A stretch of 41,851 nt of DNA from an uncultured SAR86 cluster bacterium (GTDB lineage Bacteria; Pseudomonadota; Gammaproteobacteria; Magnimaribacterales; Magnimaribacteraceae). The position numbers and the translations under genes are program-made. The notes below the pieces were generated by a model. The model did no database searches. It saw only the letters and a list, made by a program, of their open reading frames with translations, and was not told where the DNA came from. The DNA lies in NCBI GenBank assembly GCA_902514295.1, contig CABXQE010000009.1, positions 1-41,851 of the forward strand. The letters run 5' to 3'. Of the stretch, positions 34,931 to 41,851 are shown one piece after another; within the stretch, counting starts at the first letter, position 1; each line of letters opens with the position of its first letter.

Positions 34931-35494
34931 ATGCCCCCTAAAGAACCTTCTCTAAATATTCCGCATAACTTACTTCAAGAGGCTGTAGAAGATTTAGACC
35001 CAGTTAAGAATATAAAAGATTTAGCTGCAGCAGCAGCTGAGATACTTGCTGAATCTAACCTATCAACAAGCTGGGATGATATTGTCCTGATGCTTGATAG
35101 TGAAGATATTTCAGAAAGGCTAAGATTGGCTGCTCATTTAATCTTCCGAGCTAAGTTAATTTTAGAAGAGATAGAACGGAACCCGAGGTTAAGTAATATT
35201 GTTTACAACACTATGTTAATGATGGATGCTTTGGAGGTAGCAAATATTAAGGGTTATTTGCCAGAAGAAAAAAACCCTAACTTTAAAACGTTAGAATCAA
35301 AAACATCTTCAATTAGTTCTGCATTAAAAAAAGAAAAAATAGTCCATAAGATAAAAGAGCTATCAGCAGATAATCCAAACAAAGGTATAACTTGGCTAAG
35401 AAAGAAGGCTTCTCAGCTCTTGACTGAAGAAGGTCTAAAAGGATACAGCTATAGACAAATTATGCGAGATACGCGAGGACTAAAGATTAATTAA
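34931..35494 (+). CDS. Conserved-looking hypothetical protein, 187 residues
   Basis: I do not recognise this protein. Residues 10-110 are helical and acidic (NLLQEAVEDLDPVKNIKDLAAAAAEILAES, then WDDIVLMLDSEDISERLRLAAHLIFRAKLILEEIERN). Residues 130-187 are basic and also helical, ending EGLKGYSYRQIMRDTRGLKIN, which could be a small DNA- or RNA-binding tail with a helix-turn-helix look. There is no signal peptide and no membrane segment. It is the only plus-strand gene between minus-strand blocks at 33900-34876 and 35497-41851. Codon use is like its neighbours. Confidence 0.7.
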   Translation: MPPKEPSLNIPHNLLQEAVEDLDPVKNIKDLAAAAAEILAESNLSTSWDDIVLMLDSEDISERLRLAAHLIFRAKLILEEIERNPRLSNIVYNTMLMMDALEVANIKGYLPEEKNPNFKTLESKTSSISSALKKEKIVHKIKELSADNPNKGITWLRKKASQLLTEEGLKGYSYRQIMRDTRGLKIN

Positions 35495-35496
35495 CC

Positions 35497-35856
35497 TTAC
35501 TTCGAGATTAGCATCCCGAACCAAGTGCCAGCAAGGCAGGAAAAAACCGTTAACAATATATACGTAGAAGCTAACAATAAATTTCCTGAAGAAATTAAAT
35601 TAATTGTCTCTTTTGAAAAGGCTGAGAAAGTTGTAAAAGCTCCTAAAAATCCAACAAATAAAAGAGGGTTATATATATTCTCAAATTTAGGATCTAGGTA
35701 ATTAATCAGAAGACCTAGTACAAAGCAACCTATGAAATTTACTCCTAGGATTCCTATTGGAATATTAATTATGGTTATTTTATTAAGTGCTTCAGCCAGA
35801 TAATATCTAGACAAAGCTCCTAATGATCCACCTAAACATATCAATAGAATCTTCAT
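35497..35856 (-). CDS. crcB: Fluoride channel CrcB/Fluc
   Basis: A 119-residue, four-helix membrane protein. GGSLGALSRYYL at the start, GVNFIGCFVLG (with the pore Asn) and the phenylalanine-rich GFLGAFTTFSAFSKE are the Fluc signatures. It forms a dual-topology dimer that exports fluoride. Its ATG lies only 7 bases after the 3' CCA of the tRNA-Lys gene and has no Shine-Dalgarno, so it probably shares the tRNA transcript. No fluoride riboswitch is visible upstream. Confidence 0.95.
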   Translation of the reverse strand: MKILLICLGGSLGALSRYYLAEALNKITIINIPIGILGVNFIGCFVLGLLINYLDPKFENIYNPLLFVGFLGAFTTFSAFSKETINLISSGNLLLASTYILLTVFSCLAGTWFGMLISK

Positions 35857-35863
35857 TCAAAAG

Positions 35864-35939
35864 TGGTGGGCCGTCTGCGACTCGAACGCAGGACCAATTC
35901 GTTAAAAGCGAACTGCTCTACCGACTGAGCTAACGGCCC
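35864..35939 (-). tRNA. tRNA-Lys (anticodon UUU)
   Basis: A 76-base tRNA with encoded CCA. Acceptor GGGCCGT pairs with ACGGCCC, the D-arm reads GCTCAGTCGGTAGAGC, the seven-base anticodon loop is CTTTTAA with anticodon TTT, and the T-loop is TTCGAGT. All stems form. It stands between cpoB and crcB on the same strand. Confidence 0.97.
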
Positions 35940-35964
35940 GAAAAAAAAAGCGTATATTAATATT

Positions 35965-36651
35965 TTAATCAATTAAATTCGACTCTTCTGTGATTATTTT
36001 TATAGATTTTTTTGATAATTGAGCAGCTCCGGAATCAGGAAAAAGAGAAGCCACCTTTTCATAATAATTAGTTGCCTCAATAAGATCTGAATCTATTCTA
36101 TAAATTTCTCCAAGTTTATAAAGAGAATCTGCCGACCTTGCATGATCAGGGAATTGTTCAAATACTTTTGCATAACTTAATTTTGCATCTTCATATAGCT
36201 CTTGCGTTAAAAAAAGCTCACCAGACCAAAAGTAGGCATCAGGAGTATAAATCCCATCTGGGTAAGAAATAATCACCTCGGAAAAAATTTCTAATGCTTC
36301 TGCATAACGAGAAGCTTCAAAAAGTTCTAATGCATTTTTGTATAGAAGCTTTTCTTCTTGCTCATAGCTAATTGCAAGACCTTCTTCAGAACTCTCAGAG
36401 ACGATATTTTTTTCAATAGAAGATAATTCTAATATCCTAGAATCTAAATCTAGATATCTCTGCTGTTGTAGTTCTAAGGATCTCTCCACTAAGACAGAAT
36501 TCTCCTCCAACTGGCTTCTTAATTCAGCTATCTCTTTCTCTAATTCTGAAATTTTTTGATAAAGAAGTTCTACACCTTCATCTGTTTGATCTGAAAACAG
36601 ATTTAAAGGTAAAGCTAGAAAAAATATTAGAAACTTATATTTTATTTTCAA
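35965..36651 (-). CDS. cpoB: Cell division coordinator CpoB (YbgF)
   Basis: A 228-residue periplasmic protein. A signal peptide (KFLIFFLALPLNLFS) is followed by a trimerising coiled coil (roughly residues 25-85) and TPR repeats (about 105-225; YKNALELFEASRYAEALEIFSEVI). CpoB couples the Tol machine to peptidoglycan synthase PBP1B. It is the last protein gene of the tol-pal operon, the usual place; the tRNA-Lys gene follows after 25 bases. Confidence 0.93.
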   Translation of the reverse strand: MKIKYKFLIFFLALPLNLFSDQTDEGVELLYQKISELEKEIAELRSQLEENSVLVERSLELQQQRYLDLDSRILELSSIEKNIVSESSEEGLAISYEQEEKLLYKNALELFEASRYAEALEIFSEVIISYPDGIYTPDAYFWSGELFLTQELYEDAKLSYAKVFEQFPDHARSADSLYKLGEIYRIDSDLIEATNYYEKVASLFPDSGAAQLSKKSIKIITEESNLID

Positions 36652-36657
36652 AGCCTT

Positions 36658-37122
36658 TTAAAAGGTTTTAATTAAAGCCCTTCTATTTTGCGACCAAGAG
36701 TTTTCATTAGATCCAGATGCTGCAGGTTTTTCTTCACCATAACTAACTGTTGATATCTTTGAAGAAGAAACACCATTAATTACCAATAACTCCGCAACAG
36801 TTTTTGCTCTATTTTCACCTAGTGCTAGGTTATATTCCCTAGTACCTCTTTCATCACAGTGGCCTTCTATTCGTACGTTTAAACCTTCCTTGTTGATTAT
36901 CTTAGCTAAATTCCTTATTTTCGTTCTACCTTCTGAATTTACATCAGACTTGTCATAAGCAAAGTATAAAACGTTGTTTGAAGTTATTCCTTGATCTGAA
37001 TAAGCTCCAGATGCTGAAGCGGAAACAGCACTTGCATCAGATACTCTTTCATTCGAAATAGAACCGCAAGCTGCAATAAAGAAGGATAGAGAAATAAGTA
37101 AAGATTTTCTAATTAATGTCAT
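36658..37122 (-). CDS. pal: Peptidoglycan-associated lipoprotein Pal
   Basis: A 154-residue lipoprotein with lipobox IAAC and an OmpA-C domain: FAYDKSDVNSEG, RIEGHCDERGTREYNLALGENRA, and VSYGEEKPA, the peptidoglycan-binding signature. It anchors the outer membrane to peptidoglycan and is released by TolB. Length is slightly under E. coli Pal (173). Confidence 0.97.
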   Translation of the reverse strand: MTLIRKSLLISLSFFIAACGSISNERVSDASAVSASASGAYSDQGITSNNVLYFAYDKSDVNSEGRTKIRNLAKIINKEGLNVRIEGHCDERGTREYNLALGENRAKTVAELLVINGVSSSKISTVSYGEEKPAASGSNENSWSQNRRALIKTF

Positions 37123-37161
37123 TGTTTGCCTCCAAATTACTATTATACTTTTATTTCTCTA

Positions 37162-38454
37162 CTAATCTAATATAGGAGACCACGCTGGCTCTCGCACTTC
37201 CCCTCTTAAAGAAGGAAGAATAAATTTAGTTTTACCGTCTATAGTAATACCGGCTAAAATATCTTCATCTTTTCTCTTAGTAGCGTAAATAACTACGTTT
37301 CCGTTAGGAGAAATAGTTGGAGATTCATCTAAAAAGGTGTCGGTTAATATCCTGACCTTTCCTGATCTAATCTTCTGAGTTGCGATGTGAAAAACGCCAT
37401 CCCTTCTATGTACAAAAACTATGCTCTTTCCATCAGGTGAATATCTTGCCCTGGCATTGTAAGTACCTTCGAAAGTTAATCTCTTAACTCTTTTGCTTCT
37501 AACGTTTACCTGATAAATTTGAGGAGAACCTGATCTATTTGATGTAAAAAGTAATGACTTACCATCTGGAGACCAATCAGGTTCAGTGTCTATACCAAAA
37601 TGTTCAGTTATTTGACCCCAAATTTCTTTTTTCAGGTCATAAAGAAAGATATCTGGATTACCTTCCTTAGATAAAACTGCAGCTAATTTATCTCCCTTAG
37701 GAGACCAATTAGGAGAGCTATTTATACCCTTTTCTAACTTTATACCGGACCTTGTTCCAGTTGAAATAGTTTGAATAAAGATTCTAGAGGATCCCTCTTC
37801 AAAAGAAACGTAAGCCACCTTATCTCCTAAAGGAGACCAATTAGGAGACATTATTGGTTGGGGAGATGAGAAAAGAGAAACACCATTAAAACCATCAATG
37901 TCAGATATTCTAAGGTTAAAATTTTTATCATCCGCCGAAGGCTTATCAATATAGGCTAGTCTAGTAGAGAATATTCCTGGAATGCCTTGTATCTTTTTAT
38001 AGATCTTATCGCTCATTTTATGAGCTACTCTCCTGAGAGACTTGATTGAACCAGACATAATTGCTTTATGTATTACTCTTTCTCTAGCTATATCAAATAT
38101 AAAGTAAGATATCTTGAGTTCCCCTTCAATCTCAGATCTATTAGCATGCCCAACAACTAAATAATCTACGTTTAATAATCTCCAATCGCGATAAAAAACT
38201 TCCTCTTCGGTTGAGGGAAAGCTAAGCATGCCCTTAGGTGGCAAAACTTTAAATTCACCAAATGACTCTAGGTCTGTTTTTATGATTTCATGTAAATATT
38301 CTTCTTGAGGAAGTTCTAATTTCCAATCAATAGGAACCACCGCGATATTTATTGGGTCTTCAGCTCCGCCAGTAATCTCAATCCTTAACTGGGATAGGCT
38401 TGGTTGAGAAGATATAAATAAAAGAATTAAGAAAAGGCTCTTCAGAACATTCAT
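37162..38454 (-). CDS. tolB: Tol-Pal system protein TolB
   Basis: A 430-residue periplasmic protein identical in length to E. coli TolB. It has a signal peptide (to about SQPSLS), a small N-terminal alpha/beta domain (PINIAVVPIDW), and a six-bladed propeller with repeated blades S-P-x-W-S-P-x-G-x-x-(L/I)-x-(F/Y), for example EPDWSPDGKSLLFTSNR. It shuttles between Pal and TolA. Confidence 0.97.
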   Translation of the reverse strand: MNVLKSLFLILLFISSQPSLSQLRIEITGGAEDPINIAVVPIDWKLELPQEEYLHEIIKTDLESFGEFKVLPPKGMLSFPSTEEEVFYRDWRLLNVDYLVVGHANRSEIEGELKISYFIFDIARERVIHKAIMSGSIKSLRRVAHKMSDKIYKKIQGIPGIFSTRLAYIDKPSADDKNFNLRISDIDGFNGVSLFSSPQPIMSPNWSPLGDKVAYVSFEEGSSRIFIQTISTGTRSGIKLEKGINSSPNWSPKGDKLAAVLSKEGNPDIFLYDLKKEIWGQITEHFGIDTEPDWSPDGKSLLFTSNRSGSPQIYQVNVRSKRVKRLTFEGTYNARARYSPDGKSIVFVHRRDGVFHIATQKIRSGKVRILTDTFLDESPTISPNGNVVIYATKRKDEDILAGITIDGKTKFILPSLRGEVREPAWSPILD

Positions 38455-38461
38455 ATTCGAT

Positions 38462-39070
38462 TTACTGATTAGGATTAAAAACTAAAATAAATTGCCTAAA
38501 ATGTTTTTCAAATAAACTGGACGGCATATGTAATTCTTCAAAACTTCCTACTCTTGCAATAGCAGTTAATGTTGAATCATCAAAACTTTTTATCCCACTG
38601 CTTTTTATTACTTTTGTATTAATAATCTCTCCAGTTGGGACAAGAGTGATTCTTATTTCAGTTATTAGATCTCCAGTTACTGTACTAGGTTTTTTCCATT
38701 GCGACATTACCTGCCGCTTAATTATTGAAGAATATTTGCTTATCTCTGATTGAGAGAAGTTTACAACATCTCTATTAAAATTCTTTTCAGGGATTTGTGA
38801 ACTATTTGTGATTTCTTCAATAGCAATAGAAGGCTCAGAAATTACTATTTTTTCTTGTTTTTCTTGAAGGTTAGGTTTTATTTCATTAGGGATAGATATT
38901 CTCTTATTTTTTATTTGTTTTTTAGGTTGCTCATAAATTATATAAGCTGGGATTGGGTCAATTTCGTAAAGAGATAAAGACTCCATATCAATACTAAATA
39001 GATTTGAAAAGGATAGAATTAATCCTAAGTGAATAAAGCACGATAGACTGAAAGGGGCTAGGTAATTCAT
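38462..39070 (-). CDS. tolA: TolA, short-linker form
   Basis: A 202-residue TonB-like protein, far shorter than E. coli TolA (421). One N-terminal transmembrane helix (APFSLSCFIHLGLILSFSNLF) is followed by a short K/P/E/I-rich linker (about residues 45-105), not the long Ala/Lys helix of E. coli. The C-terminal domain (about 106-202) contains YSSIIKRQVMSQWKKPS and the TonB-like ITLVPTGEIINTKVIKSSGIKSFDDSTLTAI. It should transmit TolQR energy to TolB-Pal. Identity is set by position between tolR and tolB. Confidence 0.9.
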   Translation of the reverse strand: MNYLAPFSLSCFIHLGLILSFSNLFSIDMESLSLYEIDPIPAYIIYEQPKKQIKNKRISIPNEIKPNLQEKQEKIVISEPSIAIEEITNSSQIPEKNFNRDVVNFSQSEISKYSSIIKRQVMSQWKKPSTVTGDLITEIRITLVPTGEIINTKVIKSSGIKSFDDSTLTAIARVGSFEELHMPSSLFEKHFRQFILVFNPNQ

Positions 39071-39072
39071 CT

Positions 39073-39492
39073 CTAATTTGTAGGAGGCTTAGTAATTAGA
39101 CCTATATCTTGAGCTCCTGACCTTTGAAGTTCTGCCATTATTATCATTACTTTTTCATACTCCACTTTACCATCTCCCCTAATAACAACTTGAAGTGATG
39201 GGTCAGCATCTAATAATTTTGATACGTTTTGATTTAACTGCTCTAGGTCCAATTCCTGCCCATTAAGTGATTCAACCTCTAAAAAAACTGATCCATTATT
39301 TTTTATAGAAACAATAAGAGGTTCAGACTTTTTGACTGGTAATGGGTCTGCAGAAGCTTCTGGTAAATTGACCAAAACTCCTTGAACCATTAAAGGTGCA
39401 GCAATCATAAAGATTACCAACAACACCAACATAACATCTATATAAGGAACAACGTTGATATCAGATATCAGATTTCTCTTTCTCCTTCGCAT
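39073..39492 (-). CDS. tolR: Tol-Pal proton channel subunit TolR
   Basis: An ExbD/TolR protein of 139 residues from the ATG at 39492 (MRRRKRNLISDINVVPYIDV). The frame stays open further upstream into tolQ, but that extension has no family character and would overlap tolQ by over 100 bases. D19 in the transmembrane helix (YIDVMLVLLVIFMI) is the proton-carrying residue (D23 in E. coli). It starts one base after the tolQ stop. Confidence 0.95.
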   Translation of the reverse strand: MRRRKRNLISDINVVPYIDVMLVLLVIFMIAAPLMVQGVLVNLPEASADPLPVKKSEPLIVSIKNNGSVFLEVESLNGQELDLEQLNQNVSKLLDADPSLQVVIRGDGKVEYEKVMIIMAELQRSGAQDIGLITKPPTN

Positions 39493-39493
39493 A

Positions 39494-40165
39494 CTATTTT
39501 GTTGAATGGATTTCTCTATGTAGAACTGCTGAAAACTCCTCCATAAACCCTTCAAAATTTGAAAGCAAAGTATCTGAATCTGATATAAATTTATTGTATG
39601 CAACTAAAGCTGGTATAGCAGCAAATAAACCTATTGCTGTAGCTACAAGAGCTTCTGAAATACCTGGTGCAACTGCTGATAAAGTTGCCTGACTAGCCCC
39701 TGCCAGACCTCTAAAGGAATTCATAATTCCCCAGACAGTCCCAAATAAACCTACGTAAGGGCTAACAGAAGCAATTGTTGCTAAATAAGGTAGATTTTTT
39801 TCAAGTAAGACTTGTTCTCTGGAAAGAGTTACCCTCATATTTCTCAGCACACTTTCCATAACTACTTCAGGATCAAGTCTTTGTGAAGTTAGTCTCTTGA
39901 AGTCTAAATATCCAGCTTGAAATATACATTCAGCTCCAATAGCTTCATGTCCTTCTTCTTGGCTCTTCTCCAATAAAGATTCTACTCCAATATCAGACCA
40001 AAAATTTTCTTCAAAAACTAAGATTTCTTCTTTTGATTTATTTAAATAAACCCACCTTTCAAAGATTATCATCCAAGAAAAAATGGAGGCAGCTATTAGA
40101 ATAATAATAACAGCCTTAACTACGACGCTAGCGTTTAAAAATAATTCAATAATTGAAAGTTCCAT
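39494..40165 (-). CDS. tolQ: Tol-Pal proton channel subunit TolQ
   Basis: A 223-residue three-helix ExbB/TolQ protein (E. coli 230). Helix 1 is near residues 15-35 (VKAVIIILIAASIFSWMIIF), and the conserved pore helices are LATIASVSPYVGLFGTVWGIMNSF and GISEALVATAIGLFAAIPALVAYN. With TolR it converts proton flow into motion of TolA. It starts 7 bases after ybgC. Confidence 0.97.
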   Translation of the reverse strand: MELSIIELFLNASVVVKAVIIILIAASIFSWMIIFERWVYLNKSKEEILVFEENFWSDIGVESLLEKSQEEGHEAIGAECIFQAGYLDFKRLTSQRLDPEVVMESVLRNMRVTLSREQVLLEKNLPYLATIASVSPYVGLFGTVWGIMNSFRGLAGASQATLSAVAPGISEALVATAIGLFAAIPALVAYNKFISDSDTLLSNFEGFMEEFSAVLHREIHSTK

Positions 40166-40172
40166 AATTTGA

Positions 40173-40568
40173 TTAGATTAGTTTTTTCATACCCTTATGT
40201 AAATACTCTGGAAGAGAAGAAGGAGTAAATTTTTGAGAATCCAAACACCCACATTGGATTTTCGCTTGAGTTACAAGTGTTTCGCCAACAAAAACATCTT
40301 GTTTAAAATCAAAACTTACTTTACCAAGCTTAACAAGAGAGGTGGCTATTGAGAGCTCGTCATCAAGTCTTGCTGGTTTTAATAACTTCATTTCTACATT
40401 TCTTACTACGAAAATAAGACCCTCATTCATTAACTTCATTTGCCCGTATCCTGCTCCTCTAAGTGCCTCTGTTCTAGCTCTCTCAAAGAATCTTAAATAG
40501 TTTGCGTAATAAACTACGCCTTGAGCATCGGTATCTTCATAATAAACTCTGGTCTTAAAAGTATGCAT
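40173..40568 (-). CDS. ybgC: Acyl-CoA thioesterase YbgC
   Basis: A 131-residue hotdog-fold thioesterase (E. coli 134). YYEDTDAQGVVYYANYLRFFERARTEAL holds the catalytic aspartate D14 of the 4HBT/YbgC family. It hydrolyses acyl-CoAs and interacts with phospholipid synthesis; it is the standard first gene of the tol-pal operon. Its ATG overlaps the stop of the upstream nuclease gene by one base (TAATG). Confidence 0.95.
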   Translation of the reverse strand: MHTFKTRVYYEDTDAQGVVYYANYLRFFERARTEALRGAGYGQMKLMNEGLIFVVRNVEMKLLKPARLDDELSIATSLVKLGKVSFDFKQDVFVGETLVTQAKIQCGCLDSQKFTPSSLPEYLHKGMKKLI

Positions 40569-40984
40569 TAGTCTTCTAAATCATGATTCTCTATATCTTC
40601 TAAATATAACTCCTTTAGAAGAAAGATAAAATCATCCCACAAAAGATCTGCATTAAATGGTGAGTCAATATGCAAATCAGGGTTAATTGCGCCAATTGGA
40701 ACTCTAACCTTAATGGGTCTTCTATCAAATTTATACACTAGAGCGGGTATGCCTTTTTCCTTGGTAGCATCAAGAACTTGTTGCCACCAAGCTTCTAAAG
40801 GTTCGGCACCAGAACCATACCTTTTGCACTCTAGATACCATCTACCAATCATTAAGTCAGGAAGGTGTTTTTCTCTGGTTTGTTCAAGTATTCTTCTTAT
40901 GTTCTTTTTAAGACCTAAGTCATTGGTCAAAAGGTTTGCTACCTCTCTCTCAAAAGAAGCTCCTTTATTTCTAGAATTAGTCAT
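40568..40984 (-). CDS. PD-(D/E)XK nuclease, Holliday-junction-resolvase-like
   Basis: A 138-residue protein. The start SRNKGASFEREVANLLTNDLG and the core LPDLMIGRWYLECKRYG give the PD-(D/E)XK set E12/E14, D43, E52 and K54, with WWQQV nearby, as in Hjc/Hjr-type and phage resolvase-like nucleases. Its role is probably structure-specific DNA cleavage, but substrates are not provable by eye. It sits between yebC (3-base gap) and ybgC (1-base overlap), the slot that holds ruvC-ruvA-ruvB in most gammaproteobacteria; none of those three is present here. Confidence 0.8.
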   Translation of the reverse strand: MTNSRNKGASFEREVANLLTNDLGLKKNIRRILEQTREKHLPDLMIGRWYLECKRYGSGAEPLEAWWQQVLDATKEKGIPALVYKFDRRPIKVRVPIGAINPDLHIDSPFNADLLWDDFIFLLKELYLEDIENHDLED

Positions 40985-40987
40985 AAG

Positions 40988-41734
40988 TTAATCTAAATGC
41001 TCTAACATCTCATCGGAAAAATCTACATTTGATGTTACCGCTTGAGTGTCGTCTAAATCTTCTAAGGACTCCAATAATTTAAAAACTTTTAAAGAAGTAT
41101 CCAAATCAGCTTGGACCGTATTTTCTGGTATAAATGCTACCTCTGAGTCCTCAACAATTATTTCTTTATCCGCTAAAACTTTTTTTATATTCTCAAAATC
41201 TTCCGGACTAGAAGTGACACTGATAGAAGCATCTTCATTTACCTCCATATCCTCAGCACCCGCATCAATGGCTAATTCCATTACAAGATCCTCATTTTGT
41301 CCACTTTGAACTCTAATTAAACCTTTCTTCTCAAAGAGATAAGCAACAGACCCGTTGGTACCTAAATTTCCACCCGACTTAGTAAATGCATGTCTAACTT
41401 CTGCAACTGTCCTGTTGTTGTTATCAGTCATAGATTCAATCATGACTGCAATTCCGCCTGGTCCATATCCTTCAAAAGTTACTTCTTCAAGATTTTCACC
41501 CTCTAAACCACCTGCCCCCCTTTGGATTGCCCTTTCTATAGTATCCTTAGTCATATTGGCTGATAAGGCCTTATCTATTGCAGTCCTTAATCTGGGATTA
41601 TCTTCTGGTACCCCACCCCCTAATTTTGCAGCTACTGTAAGTTCCCTAATTAAGACAGAAAAAACTTTTCCTCTTTTAGCGTCTTGCCTTCCTTTTCTGT
41701 GCTTTATATTTGCCCATTTAGAATGACCTGCCAC
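40988..41734 (-). CDS. yebC: YebC/PmpR family protein
   Basis: A 248-residue protein (E. coli 246) with the invariant start AGHSKWANIKHRKGRQDAKRGKVFS and the central GGNLGTNGSVAYLFEKKG. The family includes DNA-binding regulators and, in some bacteria, a factor that relieves ribosome stalling at proline-rich sequences. The start codon is GTG at 41734, sharing its G with the aspS TAG (TAGTG), so translation is probably coupled. Confidence 0.95.
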   Translation of the reverse strand: MAGHSKWANIKHRKGRQDAKRGKVFSVLIRELTVAAKLGGGVPEDNPRLRTAIDKALSANMTKDTIERAIQRGAGGLEGENLEEVTFEGYGPGGIAVMIESMTDNNNRTVAEVRHAFTKSGGNLGTNGSVAYLFEKKGLIRVQSGQNEDLVMELAIDAGAEDMEVNEDASISVTSSPEDFENIKKVLADKEIIVEDSEVAFIPENTVQADLDTSLKVFKLLESLEDLDDTQAVTSNVDFSDEMLEHLD

Positions 41735-41851
41735 TATTTTTTCTCCTTCTCTAAACCATGAAATTTGATATGCAACTCATCGAGTTGTTCATTTGAAGCT
41801 TCTCCAGGAGCGTCGGTTAACAGACAAGATGCAGTTTGCGTTTTTGGAAAA
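41734..41851 (-). CDS. aspS: Aspartyl-tRNA synthetase, C-terminal end only
   Basis: The last 38 residues of a minus-strand frame entering from the right edge: [20 protein letters not shown], then [10 protein letters not shown] and a lysine-rich tail. This matches the C-terminal FPKT-x-x-A-x-x-x-(M/L)-T-x-AP segment of bacterial AspRS (FPKTTAAACLMTEAPS in E. coli). The aspS-yebC order agrees. Everything upstream of this lies outside the window. Confidence 0.88.
   Translation of the reverse strand, partial: FPKTQTASCLLTDAPGEASNEQLDELHIKFHGLEKEKK

Noticed and set aside
35497-35970. Fluoride riboswitch upstream of crcB.
   Set aside because: The upstream sequence is fully occupied by the tRNA-Lys gene and 25 AT-rich bases; no crcB-motif aptamer can fit.
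39493-39603. Longer tolR start at 39603.
   Set aside because: It would overlap tolQ by over 100 bases and add residues unrelated to TolR; ATG 39492 gives the normal start.
1-41851. CRISPR arrays, insertion sequences, toxin-antitoxin pairs or a defence island.
   Set aside because: No regularly spaced repeats, transposase motifs or defence gene families were seen; the window is core chromosome.

Overview
The window is one stretch of a low-GC, very compact chromosome of a free-living gammaproteobacterium. Gene content and order (aspS-yebC-ybgC-tolQRAB-pal-cpoB; dapA-bamC-purC; isc-ndk-ispG-hisS-yfgM-bamB-der; sdhCDAB-sucCD) are gammaproteobacterial. The AT-rich sequence, near absence of spacers and loss of genes from conserved blocks suggest a streamlined marine lineage of the SAR86 kind; that placement is inference. 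No insertion sequence, prophage, CRISPR array or rRNA is visible, and no stretch over 300 bases lacks a gene.

Layout. 1-4196: end of a DadA-like oxidase, a hexapeptide acyltransferase (minus), then plus-strand MATE exporter, TusA and a CurA-like NADPH reductase. 4198-10529: minus-strand TCA block sdhC-sdhD-sdhA-sdhB-sucC-sucD plus a crotonase, without sucAB. 10536-15293: der, a secreted oligopeptidase B and an MFS transporter, in transcription order. 15323-20040: ndk, ispG, hisS, yfgM, bamB. 20094-23103: iscR-iscS-iscU-iscA-fdx-iscX, without hscBA. 23293-28186: a divergent plus-strand three-gene operon for a 2-oxoacid:ferredoxin oxidoreductase (KorA, KorB) led by an unusual flavoprotein. 28191-30796: dapA-bamC-purC. 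30861-35856: Bcp, PerM, BepA, a HIT protein, two small DUF proteins, an unrecognised 187-residue protein and CrcB. 35864-41851: tRNA-Lys, then the Tol-Pal operon, YbgC, a PD-(D/E)XK nuclease, YebC and the end of aspS.

The most interesting locus is the iscR/kor divergent region. The first kor gene fuses a domain that reads like the N-terminal DUF6538 module of tyrosine recombinases to a GltD/NfnB-type FAD/NAD(P)H module and two C-terminal [4Fe-4S] ferredoxin motifs. The 189-base spacer to iscR holds a near-consensus sigma70 promoter for an apparently leaderless iscR mRNA, overlapped by a good match to the IscR type 1 site. It also has a perfect 14-bp palindrome, a perfect 26-bp AT palindrome and GTACC motifs spaced exactly 31 bp. 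Working model: Fe-S assembly (Isc) and a very Fe-S-rich oxidoreductase share one control region, and the recombinase-like domain may bind DNA or may only be an exapted structural module.

Second in interest is a PD-(D/E)XK nuclease of Holliday-junction-resolvase type between yebC and ybgC, exactly where ruvC-ruvA-ruvB sit in most gammaproteobacteria. All six convergent gene pairs are separated by at most 4 bases or overlap, leaving no room for ordinary terminators.
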